A stretch of DNA of 64,000 nt from Dryococelus australis. Lineage: Eukaryota > Arthropoda > Insecta > Phasmatodea > Phasmatidae. This document shows positions 37,276 to 49,700 of the stretch, piece by piece. Below the pieces are notes generated by a model. The model made no database searches and was not told the DNA's origin. It saw only the letters and a program-made list of their open reading frames with translations. The position numbers and the translations under genes were made by a program. Position 1 is the stretch's first letter; each line of letters opens with the position of its first letter. Where the stretch lies: contig CM056993.1 in assembly GCA_029891345.1 (NCBI GenBank), positions 227,274,924 to 227,338,923 on the forward strand, in the 5' to 3' direction.

Positions 37276-38369
37276 GGGATATTTTTTTAAATGTTACCAG
37301 CTGTCATGGTTAAGTATGAAAATTACTAAATTTAAATTTTTTAAACCGATATTACATTAAAAATGGATTTTAGATACATTTTGCTGTATTTTTTTTTAAA
37401 TATTTTCCGACATTTTTGCAAATAATAAAAAATTAAATTTTAAATAAAATATTTATAATTATTTATAAATGTGTCAGTTCCTAGATGTATGGATGATTTG
37501 ACAAGGCCGGCCAGCCGAGTGGCTCGCGCGCATGTCAATACACACATAAGGTCTTGCGAGCAGTTTGGGGGGGGGGGAGGGGTGTCATGCCACTTAAATC
37601 CAAAATTTTGCTCCTGCCATTGGGTTGCATGAGCGATATCACATCACGATCGTACGTGCATTGAAAATACGAGTCTGGTTATATGTAACTCTTAATACTT
37701 ACGTACCCTGAGGCGTTAAATTTTTTAGTTATAAAAAGTATATTTAAATTAAAAATTATTGTTTGTGATTTTCGTGATTAATTTTTAATTTTTTTATTAG
37801 ATGGTGGGAAGGGGGTGGTCAACGCTTTTCGTGATGGTTAGGAACCTGACATTGTTAGGGAAAAACAGTCGCCGGGCACTGGAATTTGAAACTATTTTTT
37901 TTTTTAAATTCATTTTAATGATACATTTTTGGAATTTTTAGAGAATGAAGTGAACTTACAGGGAAATATTTAGGGGAAATACATGCAGTAATAGTATCCC
38001 GATCGGTGGTGGGATAGAAGCGATAGGGAAGCAACAAAATTACGTAAAATTGCTCGAAAATTTACTTTCTGCAGCTTCGATTTGCCATTCTGACACATGA
38101 CTTTTTTGAAGGGAAAAGACTAATTTCAAGGTTAAAATGGACATTCTTTGGTGTAAAACAAGAGATTTTGAGAGAAAAACGGGAAATTCAAGATTGCTTC
38201 CTCAATATCCGGATCGCATTCTGAAATCATGCGCGTGATTTCTTCATTGCCTACTACTTATAATTTATTTCAAAGTCAACGGTTAATTTCCAATTACAAT
38301 TTATCCGTGTATATATTCGGGATAATTTAGAAAGCACATTTAACCAAAAAATAAACTTTACTCGTTAAG

Positions 38370-38835
38370 ATGTTCATACAAATTACTCTGGTTTTATATA
38401 ATAAGGATATGGCATCTGTCTGTCTGTACGTCATTAATACCTCTAAGTCCCTGGAAACTGAACAGAAGTTCTTCAAATTTTGCAGAGCGAATCCTCAGGG
38501 TAACGTACAGGTCAAGCTCGAATTTCAGCAAGATCAGATTACGCAATCATTACCCTTTTATCGTAAAAACTCATTTTTAATTCCTTTTTTCCTATATGAA
38601 AGTTCTATATTAATGTATACAGATTATTGCGTAGAGATATGAAGGTAATGGGATATAATTTTTTTTTACTTTAAATGTTTCGCTTCAATGAGGAGTTAAT
38701 TTCCAAGTGGGGCCTTAGTGACTCAGTGGAAAGAGAGATTCCAAGTGGGGCCGCAGTGGCTCAGTGGATAAAGCGATTACAAGTGAGGCTCTAGTGGCTC
38801 AGTGGATAGAGAAATATTAAATGGGACCGCAGTCG
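38370..38835 (-). mobile_element. dispersed retroposon-like family R, copy 4 (reverse)
   Basis: The conserved body (GCAGAGCGAATCCTCAGGGT, ACTCATTTTTAATTCCTTTT) at 38450-38700 and three to four 38-bp array units at 38697-38835 match 17834-18440 in opposite orientation. The array reads CCAAGTGGGGCCGCAGTGGC-TCAGTGGATA on the plus strand. It lies just outside arm B but is not part of the duplication: the DNA beyond arm A (left of 23740) lacks it. Confidence 0.65.
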
Positions 38836-39914
38836 CTTCAATTTTGAGTTAATTGCACATAACTTCATTAATACCTACATATATCTGTGCAATATTTTTT
38901 TCAGTCTTTTAGTTAACCAAATTTTTTTACATGGTAACTATTCTAGCCCCGTGGCAATACAAAAAAAAAGTTCACGAGCTGGGTCCCCTAGTTTTTTATA
39001 ATAGTTTTGACGCGCATCTATTTTAGCTGAAAGAATTGTAACCTTCGTGGCAGAAATTTATGTCCATATATACACTCAGTCATTTAAAATGTTTGTAATC
39101 ATTATTGTTAATGATTTATTACATAAAAGCATACAAATTACTATAATTGTTTCGCTTAATAAAGTTTCATTTTACAAAATTTGCCTTCTGAGGTATCCAA
39201 TATGGAGAGACGCTTAAATTTTGATTGAACATTGACTCTTACTATGTGATATTATAAACATTTAAATAAGTAAATTCCAGCAGGATATTTTACGCCGTAA
39301 AAAAATATGTATGCTTTATTCTTTTATGTCCATATATCACACTTTTCTAACAATTTTGGAAGTGTGTGATATACTGCTTTTTAATGAACTCTGCATTTAA
39401 TATAGCCAGTCAATCAACACGTTGGTACAGTAAACCAGCAGATATCAGCGACTAGAATGAGAATTTATATATTTTATTCCAAAGTAGGCTTTCCACAGAA
39501 AACGAAATGTTTGGTTTTCAGTTGTTTTATGTAGGTATGTATATTTATTTTTAATGGCGAGGTAATTCCATGTAAACTTTATCAGAGAAAACCAATCATT
39601 TCAGTTCATATTGAAAATTGCTGCACCCCTTTACTCATCATTTTTTTTTCCCCCACTGGCGAAAATGGTTAAATATACCCAGTCTCGTAGATACTATCAT
39701 GCACGGAAGTATGCGTTAGCGGATATATTCGGATATTTTTAATATGATTTGGCGAGAAAGTTATTGCTTTCATTGCACTGGCTAACACAACTTTCAAACA
39801 AACAGAAATTTCTGTTCCTGGGTCATCAACTAGCAAATAAATGAAATATTAAAATTAATGTTTTCGAAGTCGACTCGTGACCACATCAGAAGAATTTTTT
39901 TTTTCGCGCATTTA
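38836..39914. other. AT-rich, no recognised feature
   Basis: No gene or repeat could be supported here. Confidence 0.4.
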
Positions 39915-40090
39915 GGAGTCCGCGGTGACGTAGCAGTCAGATAACTTGCCCCTCACTAAGACTAACCGTGTTTGATTCCCGGTCTGATCACGCGGATTAC
40001 AGCATGTGGGAAACGTGGCGGACGTTGATGTTGGCCAGCGGGTTTTGCCAAGGTATTCCCGTCTCTCCTGTCTGACCATTCCGCCTCACA
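39915..40090 (+). repeat. tRNA-derived SINE
   Basis: GGTGACGTAGCAGTCAGATA is a degraded A-box region. GTGTTTGATTCCCGGTCTGA is a B-box region. After a unique middle comes GCGGGTTTTGCCAAGGTATTCCC, tail words shared with 41040-41170 in reverse and 4075-4205 in reverse. The shared head and tail define one SINE family in the window. Confidence 0.65.
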
Positions 40091-41039
40091 GTGCATATAT
40101 ATATATATGTAAAAACGCAGGAAATGTACTTTTGTACGAGCGAAAGAAACGGGAAATCTGACATTAATAACTCGACGATGTACACCACCCGCCTCACAAA
40201 TACACACGCAAAGACATAAACTATACCGCTGAGGTTACATGAATCAATTCGTTAGGCGATAAAATCAAATCACTAGTGATATCTGTCGGAAATAACAAAA
40301 ATATTTCAGTATGGGAAGTTAATGAGCGAATTCGGTCTCGCATCCGCAGGAAAATTTACTTTGAAGCAGGAGACGACACTAGTGCAAGCCGATCCAAAGT
40401 TCTTGTAAACACTGTCGCGCTATCTTAGAGAGGCTACAAATGTTTTGAAGCACACTATAATTTGTATTTTCTGCCATCGATATTATTTTGTTGCGCGAAC
40501 TCCACCCTTCAACTTCTATTTACGATATCCCCAGAGTGTGCTAACGTTTTCGCGTTCGTTAAATTCAGCTTGCGAAAGAGGTTCTCCTAAAAAGGCCTTC
40601 GCCATTTGGCAGCGGACAGAGTTGTGTGTGTTGTAACAATACAGCCCTGGCTGTTATTCAGCCAAGTTAAAACCCGTTTTCGTTGTGCTGGAAAGAAAGA
40701 GAGAAAAAACTGGCCGGAGGGAAACCAGATAGTAGACCTGTCCGCGCGCTGCATAGCATTGTGAGAAACAAAGATTCATGGCCAGTGTAACATGCGCCCT
40801 GCACTGCTTTACACCGGGACCACGACTACCAGTTGCATGGCACCATGACTTTGGGGGGGGGGGGGGGCTACCCTGAGAATCATAGTCTTTGTATTGTTAT
40901 CACAGTTCGATACTGTCGGATAAGGAAGTAACATCCGTGAGTAAGTGAGTGAGTGAAATGAGTGAAGAGTTTTAGGCGTCTCTTAACATCGAGTTGTTAA
41001 AGATCCGATGAGAGTGAAGCGATGTGAGTATGGAGCAGC
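40091..41039. other. no recognised feature
   Basis: Mixed composition, with a poly-G tract at 40853-40867 and a short TA repeat at 40096. The 63-codon frame 40445-40636 has no recognised product. Confidence 0.35.
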
Positions 41040-41170
41040 GTGGGAATGCAGGGGTGGGGAAAATGGAAATCCCCGAGAAAACCCGCCGACCAGCGGCATT
41101 GTCCAGCATAAATCCCACATGCTAGAATCCGGGAGCGACCTCGACGGGAATCGAACACAGTTCTCCAAGG
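41040..41170 (-). repeat. tRNA-derived SINE (minus strand)
   Basis: On the minus strand a B box (TGTGTTCGATTCCCGTCGAG) is followed by the GCGGGTTTTCTCGGGGATTTC tail region. It is the same family as 39915-40090, inverted. Confidence 0.6.
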
Positions 41171-41488
41171 TGGAGTACTTCAGTGATTCGTTGGTTTAGA
41201 ATTAGAACGATATAATAAAGTGCTATTTTAATTTTCATTAATGAAATGTTGTGCCAGATATAAATAAAATGCTGAAATTTGCAGAACTAAAATTTATAAA
41301 CATATTTAGAAACATTGGCACAATAATCAAAAGTTGTGAGAAGAACACGTATGATTATATTATGTAATATGGTTAACAAATGCGCAATTTTTGACTTAGA
41401 ACTTTAAACATTATCTCGGTTAGAACCTAACTGAACCATAACATTATAGCCGGGCAGTAAGAAGTCTTATATCTATACAGAGGCATGT

Positions 41489-41761
41489 CTAAAATGTTGT
41501 CCGAATGGTCAGATATATCAAAGGTAATATGTGCGCATATACATGGCAATGCAGTAGCAGAGCCAAACATGGTGTGTCCTCCAGCGACGTTTCCTTCCCG
41601 TCGCGAAAGCGTTTGAACCATTTGTAAAGACATTTTCTGATCGCCGCGCCGTTCCCGTGTACTTGCAACATTTCTACCGTAATAGACTTCGTATCACCAT
41701 ATTTGTAGCCTCCAGGGTAGACTCGCTGGCTCACAGCAGTCCAAGAATACCAGTGACACAC
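41489..41761 (-). pseudogene. mariner-like HTH (HTH_48) fragment fused to satellite sequence
   Basis: A 90-codon minus-strand frame. Residues about 22-64 (TVEMLQVHGNGAAIRKCLYK, then WFKRFRDGKETSLEDTPC) look like the HTH_48 domain at the N terminus of Mos1/mariner transposases, where a W-x-x-R-F-x-x-G core and an E/D-D-x-P end are typical. The first residues (WTAVSQRVY) are encoded by the edge of the 37-bp satellite, so the true start is lost. No catalytic DDE/D part follows. Similarity is moderate; the residues after the HTH are not recognisable. Confidence 0.45.
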
Positions 41762-44700
41762 GCTAACTCATAGCAGTCCAAGAGTGCCAGTGAGACACGC
41801 TCCCTCAGAGCAGTCCAAGAGAGCAAGTAAGACTCGCTCACTCAGAGCAGTCCAAGAGAGCCAGTGAGACACGTCCCTCACAGCAGTCCAAGAGAACAAG
41901 TAAGACTCGCTCGCTCACACCAGTCCAAGAGAGCCAGTGAGATATGATCGCTCTCAGCAGTCCAAGAGATCCAATGAGACCCGCTCACTCTCAGCAGTCC
42001 AAAAGTGCTAGTGAGACACGTTCGCTCACAACAGTACAAGAGTGGTAGTGGAACTCGCTCTCTCACAGCAGCCCAAGAGTGGCAGTGGCACTCGCTCTCT
42101 CACAGCAGTCCAAGAGTGGCTGTGACACTCGCTCGCTCACAGCAGCCCAAGAGAGCCAGTGAGACATGCTCGTTCACAGCGGTCCAGGAGTTCCAGTTAT
42201 ACTCGCTCGTTCACAGCAGTCCAGGAGTTCCAGTTATACTCGCTCGCTCACAGCAGTCCAAGAGTGTCAGTTAGACTCGCACGCTCACAGCAGTCCAAGT
42301 GTTCCAGTGGGACTCACTCGCTCACAGCAGTTCAAGAGTGGCAGTGAGACTCGCTCGCTCACAGCAGTATAACTGTGATAGTGAGAATCGCTCGCTCACA
42401 GCAGTTTGAGAGTAGCAGTGATACACACTCGCTCACAGATGTCCAAGTGTGCCAGTAAGACTCGCTCGCTCACAGTAGTCCAAGAGAGCCAATGTGACTC
42501 GCTCGCTCACAACAGACCAAGAATGGTAGTGAATATTTCTCGCACACAGCAGTGCAAGAGTGGCAGTGATACTTGCTTGTTCACAGCAGTCCAAGAGTGG
42601 CAGTGGCACTCGCTGTCTCACAGCAGTCCAAGAGTGACAGTGACACTCGCTCGCTCATAGCAGCCCAAGAGTGGCAGTGATACATGCTCGCTCACAGGAG
42701 TCCAAGAGTGCCAGCGATAATCGCTCACTCACATCAGTCCAAGAGTTCCAGTGTGACTCGTTCGCTCATAGCTGTTCAACAGCGGTAGTGAGAATCACTT
42801 GCTGACAGCAGTTCGAGAGTAGCAGTGATACACGCTCGCTCACAGAAGTCTAAGAAATCCCGTAAGACTCGCTCGCTCACAGCAGTCCAAGAGAGCCAGT
42901 GATACTTGCTTTCTCACCACAGTCCAAGAGTGGCAGTGAGACTCGATCGCTTAAAGCAGTCCAAGAGTGGTAGTGAAACTCGCTCGATCACAGCAGTCCA
43001 AGAGGGGCAGTGAGACTCGCTCGCTCACAGTAGTCCAAAAGTACCAGTAAGCCTCGCTCTCTCATAGCAGTCCAAGAGTGGCAGTGATACACGCTCACTC
43101 ACAGAAGTCCAGGGGTGCTAGTGAGACTCCCTCGCTCACAGCAGTCAAAGAGAAGCAGTGATACCTGCTCGCACACAACAGTCCAAGATCGCCAGTGATA
43201 CTCGCTCACTCACAGCAGTCCAAGAGTGGCTGTGTTACTCGCTCACTCACAGCAGACCATGTGTGCAGGTGATACTCGATCGCTCACATCAGTCCAAGAA
43301 TGGCAATGATACACGTTCTCTCACAGCAGTCCGATAATGCTATTGAGACTAGCTCGCGCACGGCATTTCTAGAGTGGCAAAAAGACTCGCTCGCTCTCAG
43401 CAGTCCAAGGGTGCTAGTGAGACTCGCTCGCTAACAACATTCCGAGAATGCTATTGAGACTAGCTCGTTCATAGCAGTTCAAGAGTGCAAGTGAGACTCG
43501 CTCGCTCACAGTATATAATAGTGCCAGTAAGATTCGCTCGCTCACAGCAGTCTTAAAGTGCCAGTGAGACTCGCTCGCTCTAAGCAGTTCAAGGGTGCTA
43601 GTGAGACTCGCTCGCTTACAGCAGTTCAAATGTGGCAGTGGTACTAGTTTGCTCACAGCAACTCAAGAGTGGCAGTGGTGATACTCGCTCGCTCATAGCA
43701 GTTCAAGGGCGGCAGTGAGACTCGCTCGCTCACAGCAGATAATATTACCACTAAGCCTCGCTCGCTCACAGCAGTCAAAAAGTGCTAGTGAGATTCGCTC
43801 GCTCAGAGCAGTCAAAGAGTGGCAGTAAGTCGTGCTCGCTCTCTGCCGTCCATGGGTGCTAGTGAGACTCGCTCGCTCACAGTAGTCCGAGAATGTTATT
43901 AATACCAGCTCGCTCACAGCAAATCAGAGTGGCAGTGAGACACGCTAGTTCACAGCAGATATAAGTGCCAGTAAGACTCGCTCGCTGAGAGCAGTCCAAA
44001 AGTGTCAGTGAGACCCGCTCGCTCACAGCAGTCCAAGAGTGACTGTGAGACTCGCTCGCTCACAGCAGTCCAGGGTTGCAGTGTGACTCGCTCGTCCAAA
44101 CCAGTCTACGAGAGTCGGTGGTGCTCGCTCGCTTAGAGCAGTTCAAGAGGGCAGTGATACTTGCTCGATCACAGCAGTCCGAGAGTGCTAATTAGACTTG
44201 CTCACTCACAGCTGACCAATAGCCGTAGTGATACTTGCCCCCTCACAGCAGTTAAAGAGTGGTTGTGAGACACGCACGCTCCTAGCAGTCGAAGAGAGCC
44301 AGGAAGATTCGTTCGCGCAAAGCAGTTTAAGAGTGGCAGTGAGTGATACTCGCTCGCTCACAGTAATCCAAAAGTGCAAGTGATGATCGCTCTCAGAAGT
44401 CCAAGAGTGGCAATGAGACTCATTCGCTCATCCCAGTTCAAGAGTGCCAGTGAACCTGGTTCGCTCGCAGCAGTCCAAGGGTGCCAGTGAGATTCGCTAG
44501 CTCACAGCAGTCCAAGAGTAGGAGTGATGCTCGCTCACAGCAGTCCAAGAGTGGCAGTGATACAGGCTCGCACACAGCACTCCTAGAGTGCCTGTGAGAT
44601 TCAATCCCTCACAACAGTTCAAGAGTGTCAGTGAGACTCGCTCGCTCACAGCAGATAATAGTGCCAGTGAGACTCGGTCGCTCACAGAAGTCCAAGACTG

Positions 44701-46496
44701 CCAGTGGACTCGCTCGCTCACAGCAGTTCAATAGTGGCAGTGATACTCGCTCATTCACAGCAGTCCGAGAGTGCTGGTAAGATTTGCTCGCTCACAGCAG
44801 TCCACGAGTGCCAGTGTGATTCGCTCCCACACAGCAGTTCAAGAGTGCTAGTGAGACTCCCTCACTCACAGCTTTTGAAGAATGCCAGTGATTCTTGCTC
44901 GCACACAGCAGTCCGATAGTGCTAGTGAGACTCGCTCGCTCACAACAGTTCAAGAGTGTTAGTGAGACTAGCTCGCTCACAGAAGTTCAAGAGTGGTAGT
45001 GAGACTCATTCGCTCACAGCAGTCCAAGAGTGCTAGTGAGATTCCCTCACTCACAGCAGTCCAAGAGATGCAGTGAGACTTGCTCGCCCATAGCATTTCA
45101 ATATTGACAATGAGACTCACTCGCTCACAGAAATCCAAGTGTGCCAGTGGGACTCGCTCGCTCACAGCAGTCCAATAGTAGCATTAAAACTCGCTCGCTC
45201 ACAGCAGTCTAAGAGTGCCAGTGAGACTCCCTCGCTTACAGCAAATAAATTATTTAAGTGAGAATCGCTCGTTCACAGCAGACCAAGAGTGGCAGTTATA
45301 TTTACTAGCTCACATCAGTCCAAGAATAGCTGTGCGTCTTGCTCGCTCACAGCCATTCAATAGTTGTAGTGGAACTCGCTCGCTCACAGCAGTTCAAGAG
45401 TGGCAGTGATGCTCGCTCACAGCAGTCCGAGAGTGCTAATGAGATTCTCTCTCTCATAGCAGTCCAAGTGTGGTAGTGAGACTCACACGCTCACAACAGC
45501 TCCATAGTTTCAGTGCTACTCGCTCGCACACAACAGTCTGAGTGTGCTACTGCGACTAGCTCGCTCACACCCATTCAATAGTGTTAGTGAGACTCTCTCA
45601 CAGCAGTCCATGAAAGGCAGTGATATCTGCTCGCACACATCAGTCCATGAGTTCTATTGATACGCACTCGCTCATAGCAGTCCAAGAGGGCCAGCAAGAC
45701 TCGTTCACTCACAGCAGTCCAAGAGTGGTAGTGATACTCGATCGCTCACAACAGTCAATGAGTTGCATTGATTCTCGGTCGCAAACAGCAGTCCGAGAAT
45801 GCTAGTGAAACTCGCTTGCTCACAGCAGTCCAAGAGTGGCAGTGAGACTCGCTCGCACACAGCATTCCAAGAGTGGCATTGAGAATCTCTCGCTCAGAGC
45901 ATTCCAAGAGTGCCAGTGAGTCTTGCTCACACACAGCAGTCCCAGAGTCGTTGTGAGACTCGCTCACAGCAGTTCAATAGTGCTTGTGGATCTCGCTCGC
46001 TTACAGCAGTCCAAGAGTGGCAGAGATATAAGCACACACACAGCAGTCCAAGAGTGCCATTGAGTTTCGCTAACTCACATCATTCCAAGAATGGCAGTGA
46101 GTCTCGCTCGCTTACAGCATTCTAATGGTGGCAGTGATACTTGCTTGCTCACAGCGGTCCAAGATTGCCAGTGATCCTCGCTCACAGCAGTCCATGAGTG
46201 GTAGTGAGACCCGCTCGCTCACAGCTGTGCAAGAGTGGTATTGAGGACTCTCTCGCTCACACCAGTCCAATATTGGCTATGACACTAGCTCGCTCACAGC
46301 ACTCCAAGAGTGCCAGTGAGACTCGCTCGCTTACAGCATTACAAGAGTGGTAGTGTAACATGCTCGCTCACTGATATTCAAGAGTTCCAGTGAGACTTGC
46401 TCGCTCACAGCATTCCAAGAGTGGCAGTGAGACTCGCTAGCTTAGAGCAGTCCAAGAGTGGTAGTGAGACTCGCTCGCTCACAGTAAGCCAAGAGT
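41719..46496. repeat. 37-bp satellite/minisatellite, about 129 units
   Basis: The consensus unit is CAGCAGTCCAAGAGTGGCAG followed by TGAGACTCGCTCGCTCA, 37 bp. Units are diverged by a few substitutions each, often at the CpG positions of CTCGCTCG. Variants such as AGATAATAGTGCCAGTAAG recur at about 43510, 43735 and 43955, roughly six units apart, hinting at a higher-order repeat. Because 37 is not a multiple of three, many chance frames of 60-90 codons with repeating SQQSK/LTAVQE or ASLTSTLGLL words arise on both strands; none is a gene. Confidence 0.97.
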
Positions 46497-46722
46497 AAAA
46501 CAAGTGGTATGTGTGGTGGTAGATGGATATCATTGGTGGTGTGGTGCTGGCAGTTGTGATGTAATGAGTGAACTTTATTTTCTGTTGTGCTATAACTATT
46601 GTAGGGAGAAAATAAAAAAATTTCTTTGATTTTCTGCAGTGCCCCCAAGTTAAGATTGATATTCTATCTGCCTCAATGTACTGCTTATTATTCATACCTG
46701 ACATAAATACCTTGGTTATGTA

Positions 46723-49700
46723 TTATGTGTAGATTTCATCAGCAAGAGAATGGAACTGATATTTGTTCCTCGAAACCCTTGTGCTGTTTTCGATACAATC
46801 TCGATAATACTCATACCTGAGTGATTGTAACATGTTAGGTTTTACACACTTTGCCTTACATATATATTGCTCATTCGCAACAACGTATGTGTTCCGCTTA
46901 CGACATAAACCCACAAAGTGTGCGGTGATGCGACCATGACACTCATCTTTTATTTCCGTAGTACGGCCTTTGTTCTCATAACTGAATTTTTGCGCATAGT
47001 TGGATCTATCGAACTGCGCCTTTAAATTTTGGGCAAATACCTTATAGATGTCATCACAAGCTACAGAATACACCAAGGAATTTGTAACACAAAAGAAGTG
47101 CCAGGCTGGTGGAAGAAATTTGGTACACATGTACAGGCAACACCAGTGTACAATAGTTTGTTGAACGCAACAGAACTCTTTGATATCTCGATAAGGGCGA
47201 AGTTTCATCGATAATCTGTCTTGCCTGGAATGTGGGACATCCTTTCAGCTCTGCAGTCCCATACATCGAGTCATACCTCGAAACGATTCTTAAGTCCTTT
47301 TCCTGGCGGACATTCTGCTAAATTTTTGCATAAATTGAATTATGCATCAATTTCATAAACGATTTTTCTATTTTGTACGCAGCATGGCCATGTTTCTCAA
47401 TGTTAAACTTTATGTACGGAGCCATCCAAGCCTTCTGCTCAAAGTGCAAAATACGATGAACCGATTCAAGTGTTGCCCCATACATCAAATACTGCCTTAG
47501 TGATTCCCTATGTATAACATAATTATTCTGTAGCATGAGTGTCAAAAGAAGTTTCTAATGTGACCCTTTTGGAGGCACAAAATTTCTGGGGCCAGAGGTA
47601 GATCAGATAATGTATCATAACACTCATCTGGAAAATACAGATTCACTTCCACGAAAAAAACTTGAGTCAGCGTAATTCACAGTGTTTGAAAAATCCCATT
47701 TTGAAAACACGTCAACTTCAATCCACCTTAAATTGCATATTGGAAGTTTGTATCTCATAGTACAGCCCACTGACATCGAAATAGCATATATATTTCGATG
47801 CCATGCTGGGATTGTAGTCCTCGCCCATCTAAACATTGTTGACTTCTGCATGTCATTTTAAAATTTGGGTAATGCCGCCCCTAACTCTGCGTTCTACAAA
47901 AAACTACATGTCTGGGTTAGTCAGCAGTTCTAGCCATGCACATATCATTGACATTAAAGTATCCATGAAAGAGACGGAGCTGTTATGTACATGGCAAGGT
48001 CAAGGCTGTAAAGAGCCAACCATATGGTCCTGAAATTCTCAATTACATCTGCCAACAAACCACACGTAAGTATTGAACAGCATTCTGCAGCAAGTTTATG
48101 CAGTTGAACACATCGCATGTGGCTTGGGCACGAGCATAATCCTCCTTGCTAATGCCTTCACCTCTCATCACATTGTGAAATACATCCTTTGGTGGGAGTG
48201 ACTTGCACATCAGACTGTCTGGCGACTTAACAAAGTCAAAAGGAAAAACTCCCTTCCGCTTTGCCAATTCGAATTGGGTGTTGTCTGGAAACATCGAGCA
48301 GGTGACACTCAATTGTGCAGGTAGTAAATTACCTGCCAAAATTTCCAGAGGTGTGCTCATGAATTGGAATGAATCAATAAATCGTAACATGAAATATTGT
48401 GCCTTTCCATTGAATGTATCATTCCCTTTGGGAACTTGTTTGGTAATACATTTGTATTTATCTAGGGTCATTCCAGTCTTTTGAATTTTATCAAGGTATT
48501 AGACGTGACGTACATTCAAGGGCTTTATGCGAAAGTGAGCATCATAATACTGCAGGTTATGAAAAACAGTTACAAGTTGCACTTGATATGTGCACGATCT
48601 CTGATTTCGCCCATCAGGTGGTCATGATCAACCACAATATCATCTGTACCGAGCTTTTCCTTCTAAATGTTACAAAATGTTTGAGTCGCCAACCTAGCTT
48701 CATCAGCAGGGGTTTTTGGCTTCATCGGAACAATCACGCTGTAGATTCCTGCAACACACTTTGTAAGTTCAACTAATTTATCAACTATTTGGTACATACA
48801 CTCAGTACCCAAAAACTCAAAATAATTAGATAAACTTGGATTGTATGATCAAACCAACAAAATGCTATAAGCATTATTGGAACATGTTCGATTATGGTAG
48901 TTGTATTACTTGTTTCATCATTAGGCAAGCAAGTGGACATGAGTTTCAAGAAACTTTCAACATCGCAATAGGCGACCAAACCCAATCTCTGCTGTTCACT
49001 GTAATCTTTAAATTTAAATACTTGTCATTCCCAGTGGGGTAAGTACTGTGAACAGCCTTTTGATGTGGGCAAAGAATAGTTTGACTTGCGAGTTTATCCT
49101 CAGTTTGGAAGAACTGGAGGCAACAATCACAAACAATTTTTTTATATTGCTTACTCGGCTGACTACCAACCAGCCATGACAAATTTCTAATACATACAAA
49201 ATGCAAATTAGTGTCATTCCCACTCCCACAAATCGACAAAATATTTACATTTTTGTCATGACGTACAGGAGAAATATGCATGGGTGCTACAACTCCACTT
49301 TTTTTGCAAGTTTCGTCAATTATATTGCTATCTTTGTCCACCACACTGTAGATATTGATAGAAATAGAATTATTCTCCTCGAACTTACAAATATCCAGTA
49401 TGACTACAGGTGTCGACAGACACCAGATTCAAAATCTGGTGAGGTTTTGGATATCAAAAGGAATGACTGGCATTTCGTGTGGCCGGAAACAAAGAAGCTA
49501 CGGTGGTGTAGTGGAAACACATTCCCTCCAGGCTGTGTAGATCACCACAAACTTTCCTATCAGAAAAATCTTTGGAAATTTAGTGTGTGCAGCACCAATG
49601 GTGAATGACTGGTATTGAGACACATGTACATCCATGTATGTCAATATTTGCAGACTCCAGCCAGATCCACTCACACTAAACTCCTCAAGCCTGTTTCTGA

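Larger units (their letters stand above)
32165..38270 (-). repeat. right arm (B) of the large inverted duplication
   Basis: Reverse-complement counterpart of 23740-27215. Without the hAT element at 34348-36826 and its 8-bp duplication, the arm is about 3.62 kb, close to the 3.48 kb of arm A. Homology starts abruptly at about 32165 (GAAGTTCATGTTGAGTAAAG matched by arm A near 27200) and fades after 38270. A poly-G tract at 37567 replaces a short CCC in arm A. Confidence 0.85.

Noticed and set aside
18185..38700. Extension of the large inverted duplication to include the family R copies at 18.2 and 38.4 kb
   Set aside because: The DNA just left of 23740 does not match that right of 38270, so the family R copies are independent insertions in opposite orientation.
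41878..46125. Many open frames of 60-90 codons with repeating peptides on both strands
   Set aside because: They lie wholly in the 37-bp satellite. The unit is stop-poor in several frames and 37 is not a multiple of three, so the frames are automatic by-products.
41719..46496. CRISPR-like array
   Set aside because: There is no unique spacer between repeats; units are contiguous and diverged, and the DNA is eukaryotic.
49201..49608. Plus-strand frame of 135 codons
   Set aside because: It is antisense to the PolB relic, whose conserved words are on the minus strand; a shadow frame.
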